Notes: generated from the sequence alone by a model not told the origin. DNA of 64,000 bases from Fontisphaera persica (GCF_024832785.1 NZ_CP116615.1:310001-374000), one strand, 5' to 3'; positions 21,785 through 31,891 are shown, counted from the stretch's first letter. Program-made: numbers and translations.

Positions 21785-23152
21785 TTAGCGCCGCTTGGTG
21801 GGTGAAGATGTCCGAGGCCTCGTAACCGGTTGGGGAGGTGTGGTTTGGGAGGGGGTGGGACGGTACACTTCCATGCCTCCGGGCGGGCCGTCAAACCGGT
21901 CCAGCCAAGGGAATCCGTCCGGCTGGCTGGCTTCGGCATAGCCAAGCTGGTAAAGGGCGCGCATGGCTTCCCGGTCAAACTCCTCTTTGCGCTCCAAGCG
22001 GTGGTCATTAGGGATGGCAGTGAGGTAAAATTGGGCGCCGTGTTCGCGGGTGCGGGTGTAAAGGCGGAATAAATCCCCGTAACTGTTGCTTTTAACGATG
22101 GTGGCCAGGGAGCGTTTGGCAATCGGCACCAGGCGCGCCGGCACTTCCTGCCAGTCGGCGGTGAGATGATTATTACGGATGACAAACAGGCGCACGTTGA
22201 CGGGGCGCTGGAGGTTGTTGGTCATCACCTTCAGAGCGTCCCAGACGGCGTCATAGATGAACACCTGATTAATCAGGCCACCGTCCACGTGCATTTCGTC
22301 ATACTGCCGTCCATTGGCCTCTACGGCCAAATAGACGGGGGGAAAGGCTACTGGAATGGCCGCTGAAGCCAGGAGCACTTCGCGGAAGAGGGTGGAGCGA
22401 TTGGTATGGCCGCTGGCGGCGATGGCACCCAAGTCCCAAATCACCGGCCGCTGGGCGTCGAGGGCGGTGGTGCCGACCAAGAGCCTTCGGCCACGGCGGT
22501 GTTCATAAGCCACCCGCTCAATAAGGTATTCGTCATAATAATTGTACACCATTTGCCGCAGGGGGCGTGTATCGGCTACGTGGTCCCGGGTGAACATCCC
22601 CAATAAATCAAACAGGCGCAGCAGGAAAATCTGTTTGGTGGTGACATTGGTATAGAGCGCCGACATCAAACCATCATATTCCTGCCCCAAAAAGGCGAAG
22701 GGTGCCATCAACGCTCCGGTGCTGATGCCGGTTACAATTTTGAAGCGCGGCCGTTTGCCTGTCTGGCTCCAGCCGGTGAGAAAACCCGCGCCATAAGCGC
22801 CATTAGCCGCGCCGCCGGAAATGGCCAGGATGTCCACTTGGAAAGGCTCGGCTTGGGCGGCGTTGGTGGATTGCAAATCAGCGTCGCCCGCAAAGGCTTG
22901 CGCGATGCTGCGGCGGAAACTCTCGCTCTCAACATCGCCCCAGGTGCGTACGTCCTCCTGGAAACCTGGCATGCGAATGAAGGCTTCCTCCGACTGGGGA
23001 GGCGCGTTGCGCGGGCGGTAGGTGGCGCAACCGGTGCCGACAGCCATCAGCAGGCATCCCAGCAGCACTGCAATGGCCATTGCATCAGCACGCCTGGGGC
23101 TGGGATGGGAGTATGGTTTGGAGGGATTCAGCACCACGAGTGAATTCTTCAT
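21785..23152 (-). CDS. Patatin-like phospholipase, predicted lipoprotein
   Basis: A 455-residue acyl hydrolase predicted to cleave membrane lipids. The start is the ATG at 23152 (MKNSLVVLNP), and a TTG three codons earlier is in frame. A hydrophobic stretch ending in LLMAVGTGC gives a lipobox-like Cys, so export and lipid anchoring are likely. The patatin oxyanion loop is SGGAANGAYGAGFL, the nucleophile is Ser in GISTG, and the catalytic Asp of the dyad is in HVDGGLINQ. A basic Pro/Thr-rich tail ends the protein. It is convergent with the response regulator gene and stands alone on its strand. Confidence 0.9.
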   Translation of the reverse strand: MKNSLVVLNPSKPYSHPSPRRADAMAIAVLLGCLLMAVGTGCATYRPRNAPPQSEEAFIRMPGFQEDVRTWGDVESESFRRSIAQAFAGDADLQSTNAAQAEPFQVDILAISGGAANGAYGAGFLTGWSQTGKRPRFKIVTGISTGALMAPFAFLGQEYDGLMSALYTNVTTKQIFLLRLFDLLGMFTRDHVADTRPLRQMVYNYYDEYLIERVAYEHRRGRRLLVGTTALDAQRPVIWDLGAIAASGHTNRSTLFREVLLASAAIPVAFPPVYLAVEANGRQYDEMHVDGGLINQVFIYDAVWDALKVMTNNLQRPVNVRLFVIRNNHLTADWQEVPARLVPIAKRSLATIVKSNSYGDLFRLYTRTREHGAQFYLTAIPNDHRLERKEEFDREAMRALYQLGYAEASQPDGFPWLDRFDGPPGGMEVYRPTPSQTTPPQPVTRPRTSSPTKRR

Positions 23153-23245
23153 GGCAGACAAGGGACGTCAAGCGCGAATCGGTTCTCAAGAGGTGAACCC
23201 GCAAAAAGAGTTTAAGTTTGGGAGTACCTGTTTTAGGCTTGTTTC

Positions 23246-24598
23246 ATGCAATGCATCGCAGGCATGAGATATTTGGGGATGCTTGGGGCCATGGGCGCGT
23301 GGCTGTGTTATGGCGGGGTGGGAGCGGCTGCCCCGGCGCCGGACTGGGGCACGCCGGAGATGAGCCGGGAGGAAATCATTGAGCGCACCATGATTCCCTT
23401 TCGTGGGGTCTCCAACAAGGGAGCGGACCCCAAAACCATGACCGGCAAGATTTTGTGTGGCTATCAGGGATGGTTTGCCGCAGAGGGCGATGGGGCCGGA
23501 CGGGGGTTTTATCACTGGCAGGGACGGCGCGGTTTTCAGCCGGGCAGTTGCACCATTGATATGTGGCCGGACATGAGCGAAATGGAGGCGGATGAGCGGT
23601 ATCCCACGGCATTCCGGCATGCCGACGGGCGGGTGGCGGAAGTGTTCAGCTCGTTCAACCGCAAGACGGTTTTGCGCCATTTTAGCTGGATGAAACAATA
23701 CGGACTGGATGGCGTTTTTGTGCAGCGATTTGCGGTGGAAGTGTTTAATCCGCGCGGTCTGCGCCATTTCAACGTGGTGTTGAATCATTGCCGGGAGGGG
23801 GCAAACCTGCACGGGCGCACTTATGCGGTCATGTATGATTTGTCCGGCATGCGCACCGGGCAAATGGCGCGGGTGATGGAGGACTGGCGGCTTTTGGTAA
23901 CGCGGATGCGCATTACGCAGGACCCCGCTTATTTGCATCATCGGGGCAAGCCGGTGGTGGCGGTGTGGGGCCTGGGTTTTAATGATGGCCGCCGCTACAC
24001 GCTGGCCGAAGGCATGGAATTGGTGCGGTTTCTCAAGGCTGACCCGGTGGCGGGCCAATGTACGGTGTTGTTGGGGGTGCCCACGGGCTGGCGTACGCTC
24101 GACCAGGATTGTGTGAATGATGCTTTCATGCATGAACTCATCAAGGCCGGAGACATCGTCAGCCCCTGGACGGTGGGCCGTTATGCGGACCTGCCGGGCG
24201 TCCAACGCCACGCGGCGCGCCGCTGGCAGCCGGATTTGGAGTGGTGCAAGGCGAATGGCAAAGATTATCTGCCGGTGGTGTTTCCCGGCTTTAGCTGGCA
24301 CAACATGCGCACCAATGCGCCCCTGAATCAAATCCCCCGATTGGGCGGGCGTTTTCTCTGGGCCCAATATGTGGAGCTGAAGCGCATGGGCGCCACCATG
24401 GCCTACCAGGCCATGTTTGATGAAGTGGACGAGGGCACGGCCATCTTCAAGGTGACCAATGACCCGCCGGTGGGGGCCTCGCCTTTTGTGACCTACGAGG
24501 GGCTGCCCAGCGATTTTTACCTGCGCCTGGTGGGTGCGGCGGGACGGATGTTGCGGGGGGAAATGCCCCTCAGCGAAACCCTGCCCATCAAACCGTGA
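23246..24598 (+). CDS. Secreted glycoside hydrolase family 71/99-like protein
   Basis: A 450-residue exported protein with signal sequence MRYLGMLGAMGAWLCYGGVG. The first mature segments KILCGYQGWFAAEGDG and FYHWQGRR, followed by IDMWPDMSEM, FSSFNRKTVLRHFSWMKQYG and DGVFVQRF, match GH71/GH99-like proteins. These are TIM-barrel enzymes that include endo-alpha-mannanases and alpha-1,3-glucanases. An acidic motif MFDEVDEGTAIFK near residue 390 is a good catalytic candidate. The substrate cannot be set from sequence. The start may be the ATG at 23246 or at 23264. It is divergent from the patatin gene, with about 90 bases between them. Confidence 0.78.
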   Translation: MQCIAGMRYLGMLGAMGAWLCYGGVGAAAPAPDWGTPEMSREEIIERTMIPFRGVSNKGADPKTMTGKILCGYQGWFAAEGDGAGRGFYHWQGRRGFQPGSCTIDMWPDMSEMEADERYPTAFRHADGRVAEVFSSFNRKTVLRHFSWMKQYGLDGVFVQRFAVEVFNPRGLRHFNVVLNHCREGANLHGRTYAVMYDLSGMRTGQMARVMEDWRLLVTRMRITQDPAYLHHRGKPVVAVWGLGFNDGRRYTLAEGMELVRFLKADPVAGQCTVLLGVPTGWRTLDQDCVNDAFMHELIKAGDIVSPWTVGRYADLPGVQRHAARRWQPDLEWCKANGKDYLPVVFPGFSWHNMRTNAPLNQIPRLGGRFLWAQYVELKRMGATMAYQAMFDEVDEGTAIFKVTNDPPVGASPFVTYEGLPSDFYLRLVGAAGRMLRGEMPLSETLPIKP

Positions 24599-24908
24599 GC
24601 CGCGCCGCACGCCGGCGTTGCCCGAGACGGCGAGGAGATTCAGGCGCGCTTTTGGAAGTGGGGATGCGGCGGGGCATCATTAAAAAAACTAAAAACCGTT
24701 GACGCTGCGGCAGCCCGCCGTCAAGATGCAGTCCACGCCAGTTTTTCCTGCTGGCGGACTGTTGGGTTATGAGTGTCTGGAATGTGGCACCCGGCGCGGG
24801 CTTTTGTGGCAGCACAAAGCCGGGGCGCTGTGTGACCAGTCATTCCTGCTCCGGTGGTCAGCAACTTGCCCCTTTAACCTTAACCTTCCGAAACCGATTC
24901 CTTGACGG
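24599..24908. other. 310-bp intergenic region before sucC
   Basis: No supportable gene. Short frames here lack ribosome sites and family sequence. An A-rich stretch near 24680-24697 followed by ttgacg could be part of a promoter, but no convincing -10 sits at the right distance. The last 60 bases are AT-richer and presumably hold the sucCD leader. Confidence 0.5.
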
Positions 24909-26114
24909 ATGAACATACACGAATACCAAGCCAAACAATTGCTCGCCCAATTCGGGGTGGCCGTGCCACCAGGTGAGCCCTGTAAAAGCCCTGAACAGGT
25001 CCGCGCGGCCGCCCAAAAATTGTTGGACGCCGGTTACCGCGCCGTGGTGGTCAAGTCACAAATTCACGCCGGGGGGCGCGGCAAGGGGGTGTTCAAAAGC
25101 GGTTTGCAGGGCGGGGTAAAAGTGGTCAGCAGCGCGGAGGAGGCCTTTGAGCGCGCACAGGCCATGCTGGGCAACACGCTGGTTACCAAACAGACCGGGC
25201 CGGAGGGGCGGGTGGTACATACGTTGCTGGTGGAGGGTGCCGCCAAAATCAAAAAGGAATTCTACCTGGCTGCCCTGCTGGACCGCGCCCAAAGCAAGCC
25301 CATTATCATGGCTTCCACCGAAGGCGGCATGGACATCGAAGAAGTCGCGGCCAGGACGCCGGAAAAAATCATCAAGGAAACCATTGACCCCATGGTGGGC
25401 ATGATGCCTTACCAGGGCCGCAAAGTGGCGGTGGCGCTGGGATTGAAGGGCGATTTGATTGGCGCCGGGGCCAAGTTGTTCACCAGCCTGTACCGCGCCT
25501 TTTGGAGCCTGGACGCCTCGCTGGTGGAGATTAATCCTCTGTGCGTGGTGGAGACGCCGGAGGGCAAGGACGCGCTGGTGTGCGTGGATGCCAAAATTGG
25601 GTTTGACGATAACGCGCTCTATCGCCATGAGAATGTGGCGGCGATGCGGGATTTTGCCGAGGAGTCGCCGTTGGAGACGGAGGCCAGCCGGTACAACCTG
25701 AATTACATCAAGCTCGATGGCAACATTGCCTGCATGGTCAATGGCGCCGGGCTGGCCATGGCCACCATGGACATTATCCAGCATTACGGCGGCATGCCCG
25801 CGAACTTTCTGGATGTGGGCGGTGGTGCCAGCAAGGAGCAGGTCATGGCGGCCTTCAAAATCATTCTCAGCGACCCCAATGTGAAGGCCATCCTCATCAA
25901 CATTTTTGGCGGCATCATGGATTGCAATACCATTGCCGAAGGCGTCATTGGCGCGGTGCGGGAAACCGGGCTGCGCCTGCCGCTGGTGGTGCGGCTGGAG
26001 GGCAACAATGCCGATTTAGGCCGCAAGAAACTCGCCGAATCCGGCTTGTCTTTGATTCCGGCCACTTCCATGGCCGATGCCGCCCAGAAGGTGGTGGGCT
26101 GCTTGAAGAACTGA
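24909..26114 (+). CDS. sucC: Succinate-CoA ligase (ADP-forming) beta subunit
   Basis: Beta subunit of succinyl-CoA synthetase, the substrate-level phosphorylation step of the TCA cycle. It is 401 residues with the canonical start [16 protein letters not shown], an ATP-grasp domain ([39 protein letters not shown]) and the C-terminal ligase domain ([20 protein letters not shown]). The alpha subunit gene follows 30 bases downstream, and together they form the usual alpha2beta2 or alpha-beta enzyme. Nucleotide preference (ADP or GDP) cannot be judged reliably by eye. Confidence 0.97.
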   Translation: MNIHEYQAKQLLAQFGVAVPPGEPCKSPEQVRAAAQKLLDAGYRAVVVKSQIHAGGRGKGVFKSGLQGGVKVVSSAEEAFERAQAMLGNTLVTKQTGPEGRVVHTLLVEGAAKIKKEFYLAALLDRAQSKPIIMASTEGGMDIEEVAARTPEKIIKETIDPMVGMMPYQGRKVAVALGLKGDLIGAGAKLFTSLYRAFWSLDASLVEINPLCVVETPEGKDALVCVDAKIGFDDNALYRHENVAAMRDFAEESPLETEASRYNLNYIKLDGNIACMVNGAGLAMATMDIIQHYGGMPANFLDVGGGASKEQVMAAFKIILSDPNVKAILINIFGGIMDCNTIAEGVIGAVRETGLRLPLVVRLEGNNADLGRKKLAESGLSLIPATSMADAAQKVVGCLKN

Positions 26115-26144
26115 ATCTGGAACCTTTTACAGAGCTGAATCGTT

Positions 26145-27035
26145 ATGGCCATTTTAATTCAACCTGACACGAAGATTATCATTCAAGGCATTACCGGCAG
26201 TTTTGGCGCCCGGCATGCCCAACTTTCCCTTGATTACGGCACGCAGGTGGTGGCGGGCGTGACCCCTGGTAAAGGGGGCCAGCTATTTGCCAATCAGGTG
26301 CCGATTTTTGACACGGTGGCCGAGGCTTCGCGGGCTACGGGCGCGAAGGTTTCGGCCATTTTTGTGCCGCCTGCCTTTGCGGCCGATGCCATTCTGGAGG
26401 CGGTGGATGCCGGCTTGGAGCTGGTGGTCTGCATCACCGAGGGTATTCCCATCAACGACATGGTCAAGGTGAAGGCCGCCATGCAGGGCAAGCCCACCCG
26501 GCTGATTGGGCCGAACTGCCCGGGCATTGTCACACCGGGGCCGGGCAAGGACTCCCACGGTGGCTGCCGCATCGGGATTGCGCCCGGTTACATTCACAAG
26601 CGCGGTCACATTGGGGTGGTTTCCCGCAGTGGCACCCTGACCTACGAGGCGGTGTGGCAATTGACCTGCCGGGGTGTGGGCCAATCCACCTGTGTGGGCA
26701 TTGGTGGCGATCCGGTCAATGGCACGTCGCATTTGGACATCATCAAAATGTTCAACGAGGACCCGGACACCCACGGCATCATCATGATTGGCGAGATTGG
26801 GGGCAGCGCTGAAGAAGAGGCGGCGGCGTGGATCAAGCAGCATTGCAAGAAGCCCGTGGCCGGATTTATCGCCGGGGCCACGGCGCCGCCGGGACGCCGG
26901 ATGGGCCATGCCGGGGCCATTATCAGCGGCGGGAAGGGTACGGCGGCCGCCAAGATTGCCGCCTTCAAGGAAGCGGGCATCGGGGTGGCGCCCACACCGT
27001 CGGAGATGGCCGAAACGTTGCTCAAAATGATGTAG
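26145..27035 (+). CDS. sucD: Succinate-CoA ligase alpha subunit
   Basis: CoA-binding subunit with the phospho-histidine. It is 296 residues. The Rossmann start is [16 protein letters not shown], the CoA/active region includes LIGPNCPGI, and the phosphorylated His is His255 in [15 protein letters not shown]. Cotranscription with sucC is expected from the 30-base gap. A region of about 170 bases follows before the next small gene; it holds an imperfect inverted repeat (gcccaacc/gggtgggc near 27070) but no T tract. Confidence 0.97.
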   Translation: MAILIQPDTKIIIQGITGSFGARHAQLSLDYGTQVVAGVTPGKGGQLFANQVPIFDTVAEASRATGAKVSAIFVPPAFAADAILEAVDAGLELVVCITEGIPINDMVKVKAAMQGKPTRLIGPNCPGIVTPGPGKDSHGGCRIGIAPGYIHKRGHIGVVSRSGTLTYEAVWQLTCRGVGQSTCVGIGGDPVNGTSHLDIIKMFNEDPDTHGIIMIGEIGGSAEEEAAAWIKQHCKKPVAGFIAGATAPPGRRMGHAGAIISGGKGTAAAKIAAFKEAGIGVAPTPSEMAETLLKMM

Positions 27036-27205
27036 GCGGGTGGTGGCCCGGTAATCGCCGCCGGGTGCCCAACCGCCTGTGGGGTGGGCAGTTGCACCGG
27101 CTGGACGGGCAGCTTTCCCTCCCGTTCAATACCGGGGCGGCGTAGGTGAAATTTTTCTGTTATTTCCATCACGGTCGTGTTAACTTATCTTGGTAAAGCG
27201 AATGT

Positions 27206-27451
27206 ATGCCCGCTGATCCTAAAGGCACCTTGACGGCGAAAGAGCTGGAAAAGAACTCGGCGCTTTACCGGGAGTTTCAGCTCGAACGGGAGGAAATTTT
27301 ACGTCACAAGTGGTACGAATCGGAAAAAGCGGGTTACGATATCGGCTTTGAGCGTGCCCTGGCGGATTGGGTGTTGAAGCATCGCTCGAAATGGCGGAAG
27401 AGCCGGCAGGCCACCCAACAGCAGCAGGAGAAGCCGGCCGGCGACAAATAA
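27206..27451 (+). CDS. Small conserved hypothetical protein
   Basis: An 81-residue, strongly charged, all-helical-looking protein. The core is ILRHKWYESEKAGYDIGFER followed by ALADWVLKHRSKWRKSR, with a Gln/Lys-rich tail. I do not recognise a named function. The dense Trp/His/Arg pattern suggests a real conserved family and not chance coding. An AT-rich leader (tgttaacttatcttggtaaag) precedes the ATG. It lies between sucCD and pyrRB with gaps of about 170 and 108 bases, so it is probably a single-gene unit. Confidence 0.65.
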   Translation: MPADPKGTLTAKELEKNSALYREFQLEREEILRHKWYESEKAGYDIGFERALADWVLKHRSKWRKSRQATQQQQEKPAGDK

Positions 27452-27559
27452 GGTGCCGCAGGCGTTCCCCACGCGCCCCCAGCGGCGGGAAGGGGGGCCA
27501 ACCCAGAATTCCGGGATTCCAGTACGACAATTGGCCGCCAGGCCCACATATTCATTTTT

Positions 27560-28093
27560 ATGGCGGAACAACACATTTTGATGGACAGCCGGGAGATTGC
27601 CGGCGCTTTGAAGCGCATGGCGCGGGAGATTCGGGAGCGCAATGGAGATTGCACTGACCTGGTGTTGATGGGGGTGCAGCGCGCCGGCGTGACCCTGGCC
27701 AGGCGCCTGGCGCGTTTGTTGGAGAAGGAACTGGGCCGGCCCGTGCCGGTGGGGACGCTGGATGTGGCCATGCACCGGGATGACCTGGACCAGCGCCTGG
27801 CTCCGCACGTGCATCCCACGCACATTCCCGGCGACATCACCGGCAAAGTGGTGGTGCTGGTGGACGATGTGCTTTTCAGCGGGCGCACCACGCGCGCGGC
27901 GTTGGATGCCTTGAATGATTTTGGCCGCGCCCGGCGGGTGCAACTGGCGGTGCTGGTGGACCGGGGCCATCGCGAGCTGCCCATTCGCGCCGATTTTGTC
28001 GGCAAAAACGTCCCTACGGCGCCGGCGGACCACATCGAGATGCGGCTGGACGAAGAGGGCGGTGAAGATGCGGTTTACTTGATGCGTCCGTGA
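27560..28093 (+). CDS. pyrR: Bifunctional pyr regulator/uracil phosphoribosyltransferase PyrR
   Basis: A 177-residue PyrR. In Firmicutes PyrR binds pyr mRNA to attenuate transcription and also has uracil phosphoribosyltransferase activity. The PRPP loop is [17 protein letters not shown] (residues about 97-113) with the GRTTR signature typical of Pyr[17 protein letters not shown] and [20 protein letters not shown] are also characteristic. pyrB begins 7 bases after the stop, so they form an operon. I saw no obvious anti-antiterminator/PyrR-binding loop in the 108 bases upstream, so an RNA-binding role here is not demonstrated. No good Shine-Dalgarno precedes the ATG. Confidence 0.93.
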   Translation: MAEQHILMDSREIAGALKRMAREIRERNGDCTDLVLMGVQRAGVTLARRLARLLEKELGRPVPVGTLDVAMHRDDLDQRLAPHVHPTHIPGDITGKVVVLVDDVLFSGRTTRAALDALNDFGRARRVQLAVLVDRGHRELPIRADFVGKNVPTAPADHIEMRLDEEGGEDAVYLMRP

Positions 28094-28100
28094 GTGCATA

Positions 28101-29060
28101 ATGCTGCCGCCTATGACCTGGACCCGGAAACATCTGCTCGACATCGAGAGCCTCTCCGCGGAGGAAATTCAACACATTTTGGCCACCGCCCGGGCGTTCA
28201 AGGCCGTGGGCGAGCGGGCCATCAAGAAGGTGCCGGCGCTGCGCGGCAAAACGGTGGTCAACCTTTTCGTGGAACCCTCCACCCGCACGCGCACCAGCTT
28301 TGAATTGTCGGCCATTCGTCTTTCTGCCGATGTCATCAATTTCACCGCCGAGGCGTCCTCGCTGAAGAAGGGCGAGACACTCAAGGACACGGCGCGGAAT
28401 CTGGAGGCGCTGAACACGGACATCATCATCATTCGCCACAGCGCGGCGGGCGCGCCGCATTTTCTGGCGCGGGTGCTGGACGCCAGCGTGGTGAACGCCG
28501 GCGATGGCGCGCATGAGCATCCCACGCAAGCCCTGCTGGATGCCTTTACCATGTTGGAGAAAAAAGGGCGCATTGCTGGCCTTAAAGTCACCATCCTGGG
28601 AGACATCCTTTACAGCCGGGTGGCGCGCTCCAACATCTGGTTGCTCACCAAGCTGGGTGCGGAGGTGACGCTTTGCGGGCCGAGCACTTTGGTGCCGCGC
28701 CAGTTTGAACGCATGGGCTGCCGGGTGACCTACCACTTGGAGGAAGCCATTCGGGATGCGGATGTGTTGAACCTGCTGCGCATTCAGCACGAGCGGCAGC
28801 GGAAGACGATGTTTCCCGGCACGGGCGAGTATGCCGCCCTGTTTGGTTTGAACAGTGCGCGGCTCAAGCTGACCAAACCCGACGCGCTCATCATGCATCC
28901 CGGCCCCATCAATCGGGGTGTGGAAATTGAAAGTTGGATTGCGGACAGCGACCGTTCCGTCATCCTGGACCAGGTCAACAATGGGCTGGCGGTGCGCATG
29001 GCGGTGCTGTACCTCATCAACGGCGGACAAGGCCCGCAGGAACTGGGGGGCTCCAACTGA
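28101..29060 (+). CDS. pyrB: Aspartate carbamoyltransferase catalytic subunit
   Basis: Catalyses the committed step of pyrimidine synthesis, carbamoyl phosphate plus aspartate. It is 319 residues from 28101; the ATG at 28113 (MTWTRKHLL) is an equally good start. The carbamoyl-phosphate site STRTRTSFE lies at residues 60-68. [34 protein letters not shown] and [12 protein letters not shown] complete the set. There is no regulatory subunit gene (pyrI) or adjacent pyrC, so this is probably the pyrI-independent type partnered with PyrR. Confidence 0.96.
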   Translation: MLPPMTWTRKHLLDIESLSAEEIQHILATARAFKAVGERAIKKVPALRGKTVVNLFVEPSTRTRTSFELSAIRLSADVINFTAEASSLKKGETLKDTARNLEALNTDIIIIRHSAAGAPHFLARVLDASVVNAGDGAHEHPTQALLDAFTMLEKKGRIAGLKVTILGDILYSRVARSNIWLLTKLGAEVTLCGPSTLVPRQFERMGCRVTYHLEEAIRDADVLNLLRIQHERQRKTMFPGTGEYAALFGLNSARLKLTKPDALIMHPGPINRGVEIESWIADSDRSVILDQVNNGLAVRMAVLYLINGGQGPQELGGSN

Positions 29061-29086
29061 TTCCCCGTGAATATTCCCCGTGAATA
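29061..29086. repeat. Tandem 13-bp direct repeat
   Basis: Two exact head-to-tail copies of ttccccgtgaata directly follow the pyrB stop codon and precede the next gene. The duplication creates a second in-frame GTG (29067) for the downstream gene. It is probably a replication-slippage duplication. Confidence 0.9.
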
Positions 29087-29099
29087 CGGCGGGGTGACC

Positions 29100-29486
29100 A
29101 TGGCACTCACCAATGATTATAAGGCCTGCCGGGTCTATGACTTGCATCCGCACAATCGCCGCCTGGGGCCGTTCATCGTCACCCAATCCACCATCGCGCC
29201 CGATGACCCACAGCAGCAGGAGCAAATCTACCTGCTGCGCCGCGACGGCGTGTGGGTGAGCCTGTTCAGCCCGTTGGTGCAGGAGGAAAGTGACCGCTGC
29301 CTCTTTTGCTTCGGCACGTTGGGCGAAATCGTGCAGCTTTTGCAGAACCTTCCGCCCGCCGCGCAAGTGGAGCAGGCCAGCGTGCCACCGGAGAAAATGG
29401 CCCAATGGCAGCAGGCCGTCGCGCAAGCCGGCGGCCCGCTGGCGTTCATTGAGGAGCGTGTCCGCCAGTGGCGGCAGGCTGTTTAA
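29100..29486 (+). CDS. Conserved hypothetical protein downstream of pyrB
   Basis: A 128-residue soluble protein that I do not recognise. It starts at the ATG at 29100 with GGGGTGA upstream; a GTG at 29067 would add 11 residues from the tandem repeat. The body reads MALTNDYKACRVYDLHPHNR, LGPFIVTQSTIAPDD, then a beta-rich middle and a helical end (FIEERVRQWRQ). One Cys pair (CLFCFG) could bind metal but is not a full zinc motif. It may be the third gene of the pyrRB transcript. Confidence 0.65.
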   Translation: MALTNDYKACRVYDLHPHNRRLGPFIVTQSTIAPDDPQQQEQIYLLRRDGVWVSLFSPLVQEESDRCLFCFGTLGEIVQLLQNLPPAAQVEQASVPPEKMAQWQQAVAQAGGPLAFIEERVRQWRQAV

Positions 29487-29511
29487 GAACTCTGGCCGCA
29501 GTTGGGCCGGT

Positions 29512-30567
29512 CTAAGGAGAGAGTTGCAGCCGCCATTGATACCACCGCTGCACGGCTTGAGTCAGGGGTAGTGCATCCCGGATGGTTATGCGCTCCCTGT
29601 CGCCCAGGTCTTCGACGTGTTGGATGACCATGGTGTTCTCCCAGGAACTACCCAGTAATTGAGTGGCGGCCAGGGGCATGGCCAGCACATCGGTGGCGGC
29701 TTTGGCACGGAAAAAGATTAATGCGCCGTAGGGGGTGCCGTTATGCCGGACCACCGTGGCTTGAGGACGTTCATGGGCATCGGGCAGGTGGGGGTTGGAG
29801 CCTTGGGCGTACTCGGCCACATTGACCACGCCGTCCGCATCGGGGTCGGCGCCGGGGCCGATTAGTTGCGGGTTGCATTCGCACGGCCAGTGGGTGGCCT
29901 GCCAGTTTTCCCACGGCCGCAAGGGCAGGACGTGAAAGATGAACGTGTGCCCGGGGCTCAAGGTGGGCTGGGATTGTCCCACCAAAGTGCCTGCGGCCTG
30001 AAAAGTGAGGCGATAGACGCCCGTGGTGGTAAATCCCCAGGCGTGATGCTTGTGGGCATTCACCTCCAGGGTGGTTTGGTCGTTGGCACTGAGGCCGTCG
30101 CGCGAGTCCATGAGGAGGTTGAACTGGCCGGGCCCCAAGGTTTGCCATAATAAAAAGTGTCCGGGTCCCTCCACACGCGTGAGGCGGATTTCCATGCGGT
30201 TATCCACCAGAACCCCTTCGGGCACGCCTTCGCCGCTGCTGCCCAGCAGGGGCAGGTTGGGCTGCGCGGTTTGCGGCAAGACCCAAAGGGAAGCTCCGGC
30301 TTCGCCGAAAGGCGTGCCGGGCGGCAGCGTGAGGCGGGAGTGTTCCGGCGCCACGATGGTGATTTCGTTGGTGGCAAAACCGGTTTCCAAAGCTTCACAA
30401 TAGATTATCAATCCCAGCGGCGGCGTGGCGCCTTGTGTGAAGGTGACCCGCAAATCGGCGTGTTCAGAGGTCAGATGGAAGCAGGCGCTGCAAAGCGAAG
30501 GGGCGGCGAATCCCATTCCCAGGCCCGCGGTGAGGAGGAAGGAGAACAGAAGTTTTTTCATTAACAT
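29512..30567 (-). CDS. Exported surface protein with choice-of-anchor M-like domain
   Basis: A 351-residue secreted protein with signal peptide MKKLLFSFLLTAGLGMGFAA (ATG at 30567, or at 30561, which gives MKKLL directly). A central segment HKHHAWGFTTTGVYRLTF followed by FIFHVLPL matches the choice-of-anchor M/surface-anchored repeat fold. Near residue 240 there is a calcium-loop signature, DPDADGVVNVAEYAQGSNP, common in large exported Verrucomicrobia proteins. No sorting signal such as PEP-CTERM is visible at the C-terminus. A prepilin-like gene lies 67 bases upstream on the same strand, so the two may be cotranscribed. Function unknown; probably cell-surface or matrix. Confidence 0.72.
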   Translation of the reverse strand: MLMKKLLFSFLLTAGLGMGFAAPSLCSACFHLTSEHADLRVTFTQGATPPLGLIIYCEALETGFATNEITIVAPEHSRLTLPPGTPFGEAGASLWVLPQTAQPNLPLLGSSGEGVPEGVLVDNRMEIRLTRVEGPGHFLLWQTLGPGQFNLLMDSRDGLSANDQTTLEVNAHKHHAWGFTTTGVYRLTFQAAGTLVGQSQPTLSPGHTFIFHVLPLRPWENWQATHWPCECNPQLIGPGADPDADGVVNVAEYAQGSNPHLPDAHERPQATVVRHNGTPYGALIFFRAKAATDVLAMPLAATQLLGSSWENTMVIQHVEDLGDRERITIRDALPLTQAVQRWYQWRLQLSP

Positions 30568-30634
30568 GGTTCATTGGTGGACGGCCGGAGCCGTCCGGTT
30601 TGGTTTTCGTAAGTTTAACTTTTCAAGGCGGTGG

Positions 30635-31351
30635 TCAACGGGGTGGTTTGGCAAAGTTGATGCCCCGGTCCACCAGCGCTTTCAGGTAACTGGCCTTGAG
30701 ACTTTGCACATGGCCGTCGGCGAAGAGGTAGTTGGCCGCCTGGAGATGGCGGTCGGGCTGGATGTCCGCGATGACCGCATTCCAGTTGTTCCAGTTGCGC
30801 GAGTGTGTGTGGTCGTTGTAGGTGCTGTGGCCCAGATGGTCGGCCGCCTCAAACACCGTGAAGGTCTCCGACGGTTTGGGCAGCGCGGAGAGCTTGCGGT
30901 AGGAGGGTTCATTGGGCAGAGGCATCCCAAACGGGTCCAGGGCATCCACCGAGGTGTATTCGTTGAGAATATAACTCGAGGCCTGCCGCTCGACTCGCTC
31001 CGGGCCGTGGGGGTCCGCCAGGCAGACCCGCACTTTGTCCGTGGCAATGTACGGCCGCAGCAAATGAATCCAGGAGCGGTTGGTGTCCCCCCCATGCGAG
31101 GTGGTGGGGCCATAACCGTCGAAGTCCTCGGCGTACATTTGAATGCCCAAGCCGATTTGCCGGAGGTTGGACAGGCAATGGGCGGCCTTGGCTTTGGCCT
31201 TGGCCCGGCCCAGAGCCGGCAACAGCAAGCTGGCCAGGATGGCGATGATGGCAATCACCACCAGCAGCTCAATCAACGTAAATGCCCGCCTCGCTGCACG
31301 GCCTGCTCCGTGCCGACGGCTGTTTGCAAAAGTCATTTTCTTTTGGACCAT
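30635..31351 (-). CDS. Type II secretion/prepilin-like protein with N-terminal methylation motif
   Basis: A pseudopilin-like protein of about 238 residues. The prepilin peptidase site is [20 protein letters not shown], followed by [26 protein letters not shown], the typical PVC version. The C-terminal [12 protein letters not shown] is the H-x9-DG-type end shared by this expanded family. The frame is open to 31381 with TTG; ATGs at 31351 and 31336 are better starts. These proteins are exported and assembled by type II secretion-like machinery, and PVC genomes carry dozens. No secretion genes lie in the window. Confidence 0.85.
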   Translation of the reverse strand: MVQKKMTFANSRRHGAGRAARRAFTLIELLVVIAIIAILASLLLPALGRAKAKAKAAHCLSNLRQIGLGIQMYAEDFDGYGPTTSHGGDTNRSWIHLLRPYIATDKVRVCLADPHGPERVERQASSYILNEYTSVDALDPFGMPLPNEPSYRKLSALPKPSETFTVFEAADHLGHSTYNDHTHSRNWNNWNAVIADIQPDRHLQAANYLFADGHVQSLKASYLKALVDRGINFAKPPR

Positions 31352-31478
31352 CTTTTGAGGAAAACTTGCGGTGACGGTCAAAAACCGCAGTTATGGAGAA
31401 GTTGGATTTATTCCCACCAACAAGCAGGGGGGACTCGCCTGAGTCCCGCGCATGGCTTGCGATGGGAACCGCCGAGAG

Positions 31479-31811
31479 TCAGGCGGAGGGCTGGGGAGGG
31501 GCTCGCTCCGGCATCAAGCGCAGGTCGCTTGCGGGCAGCCAGAGAAAATGATGAGACTGGGGCAGGGAGGTGAGCTGCCAGTGCGGCGCTGGCAGGGCTG
31601 CGGCGTCCGGCCCTTCCAACAACTGGCCTGCGGCCATTTGGGTGGCCACGCATTGGTGATTGGGCGATTGGGCGTCGCAGTGGAAGTAATGATGGATTTC
31701 CTGGCACAAGCTTGCCGCCAGGAGCAGGGAAAACAACGCCATCATCGCGGCTCCCGCCAGCGATTTCCACAGCGGGCGGCGGTGGGCAAAGTTATGGCGC
31801 CGCTTCAACAT
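31479..31811 (-). CDS. Small exported His/Cys-containing protein, unknown function
   Basis: A 110-residue protein with a hydrophobic segment AAMMALFSLLLAASLCQEI at about residues 21-39 (signal peptide or membrane anchor). It is followed by HHYFHCDAQSPNHQCV, where several His and Cys are close together. I do not recognise a family with confidence. The pattern resembles short periplasmic proteins of the DUF2946 type, but this is only a suggestion. It sits between the prepilin-like gene and the sialidase gene, all leftward, with about 80-130 base gaps. Confidence 0.5.
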   Translation of the reverse strand: MLKRRHNFAHRRPLWKSLAGAAMMALFSLLLAASLCQEIHHYFHCDAQSPNHQCVATQMAAGQLLEGPDAAALPAPHWQLTSLPQSHHFLWLPASDLRLMPERAPPQPSA

Positions 31812-31891
31812 GCCTGATTACCTATAGCACAGGAGGCCAGGCGGGACAATGGCAAAGCGCCAGCCAGCCGCCGTTGTCGGCGGTGGCTGAG

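Noticed and set aside
24760-24800. Sigma-54 site suggested by tggcac
   Set aside because: No GC element with TGC at the required spacing follows.
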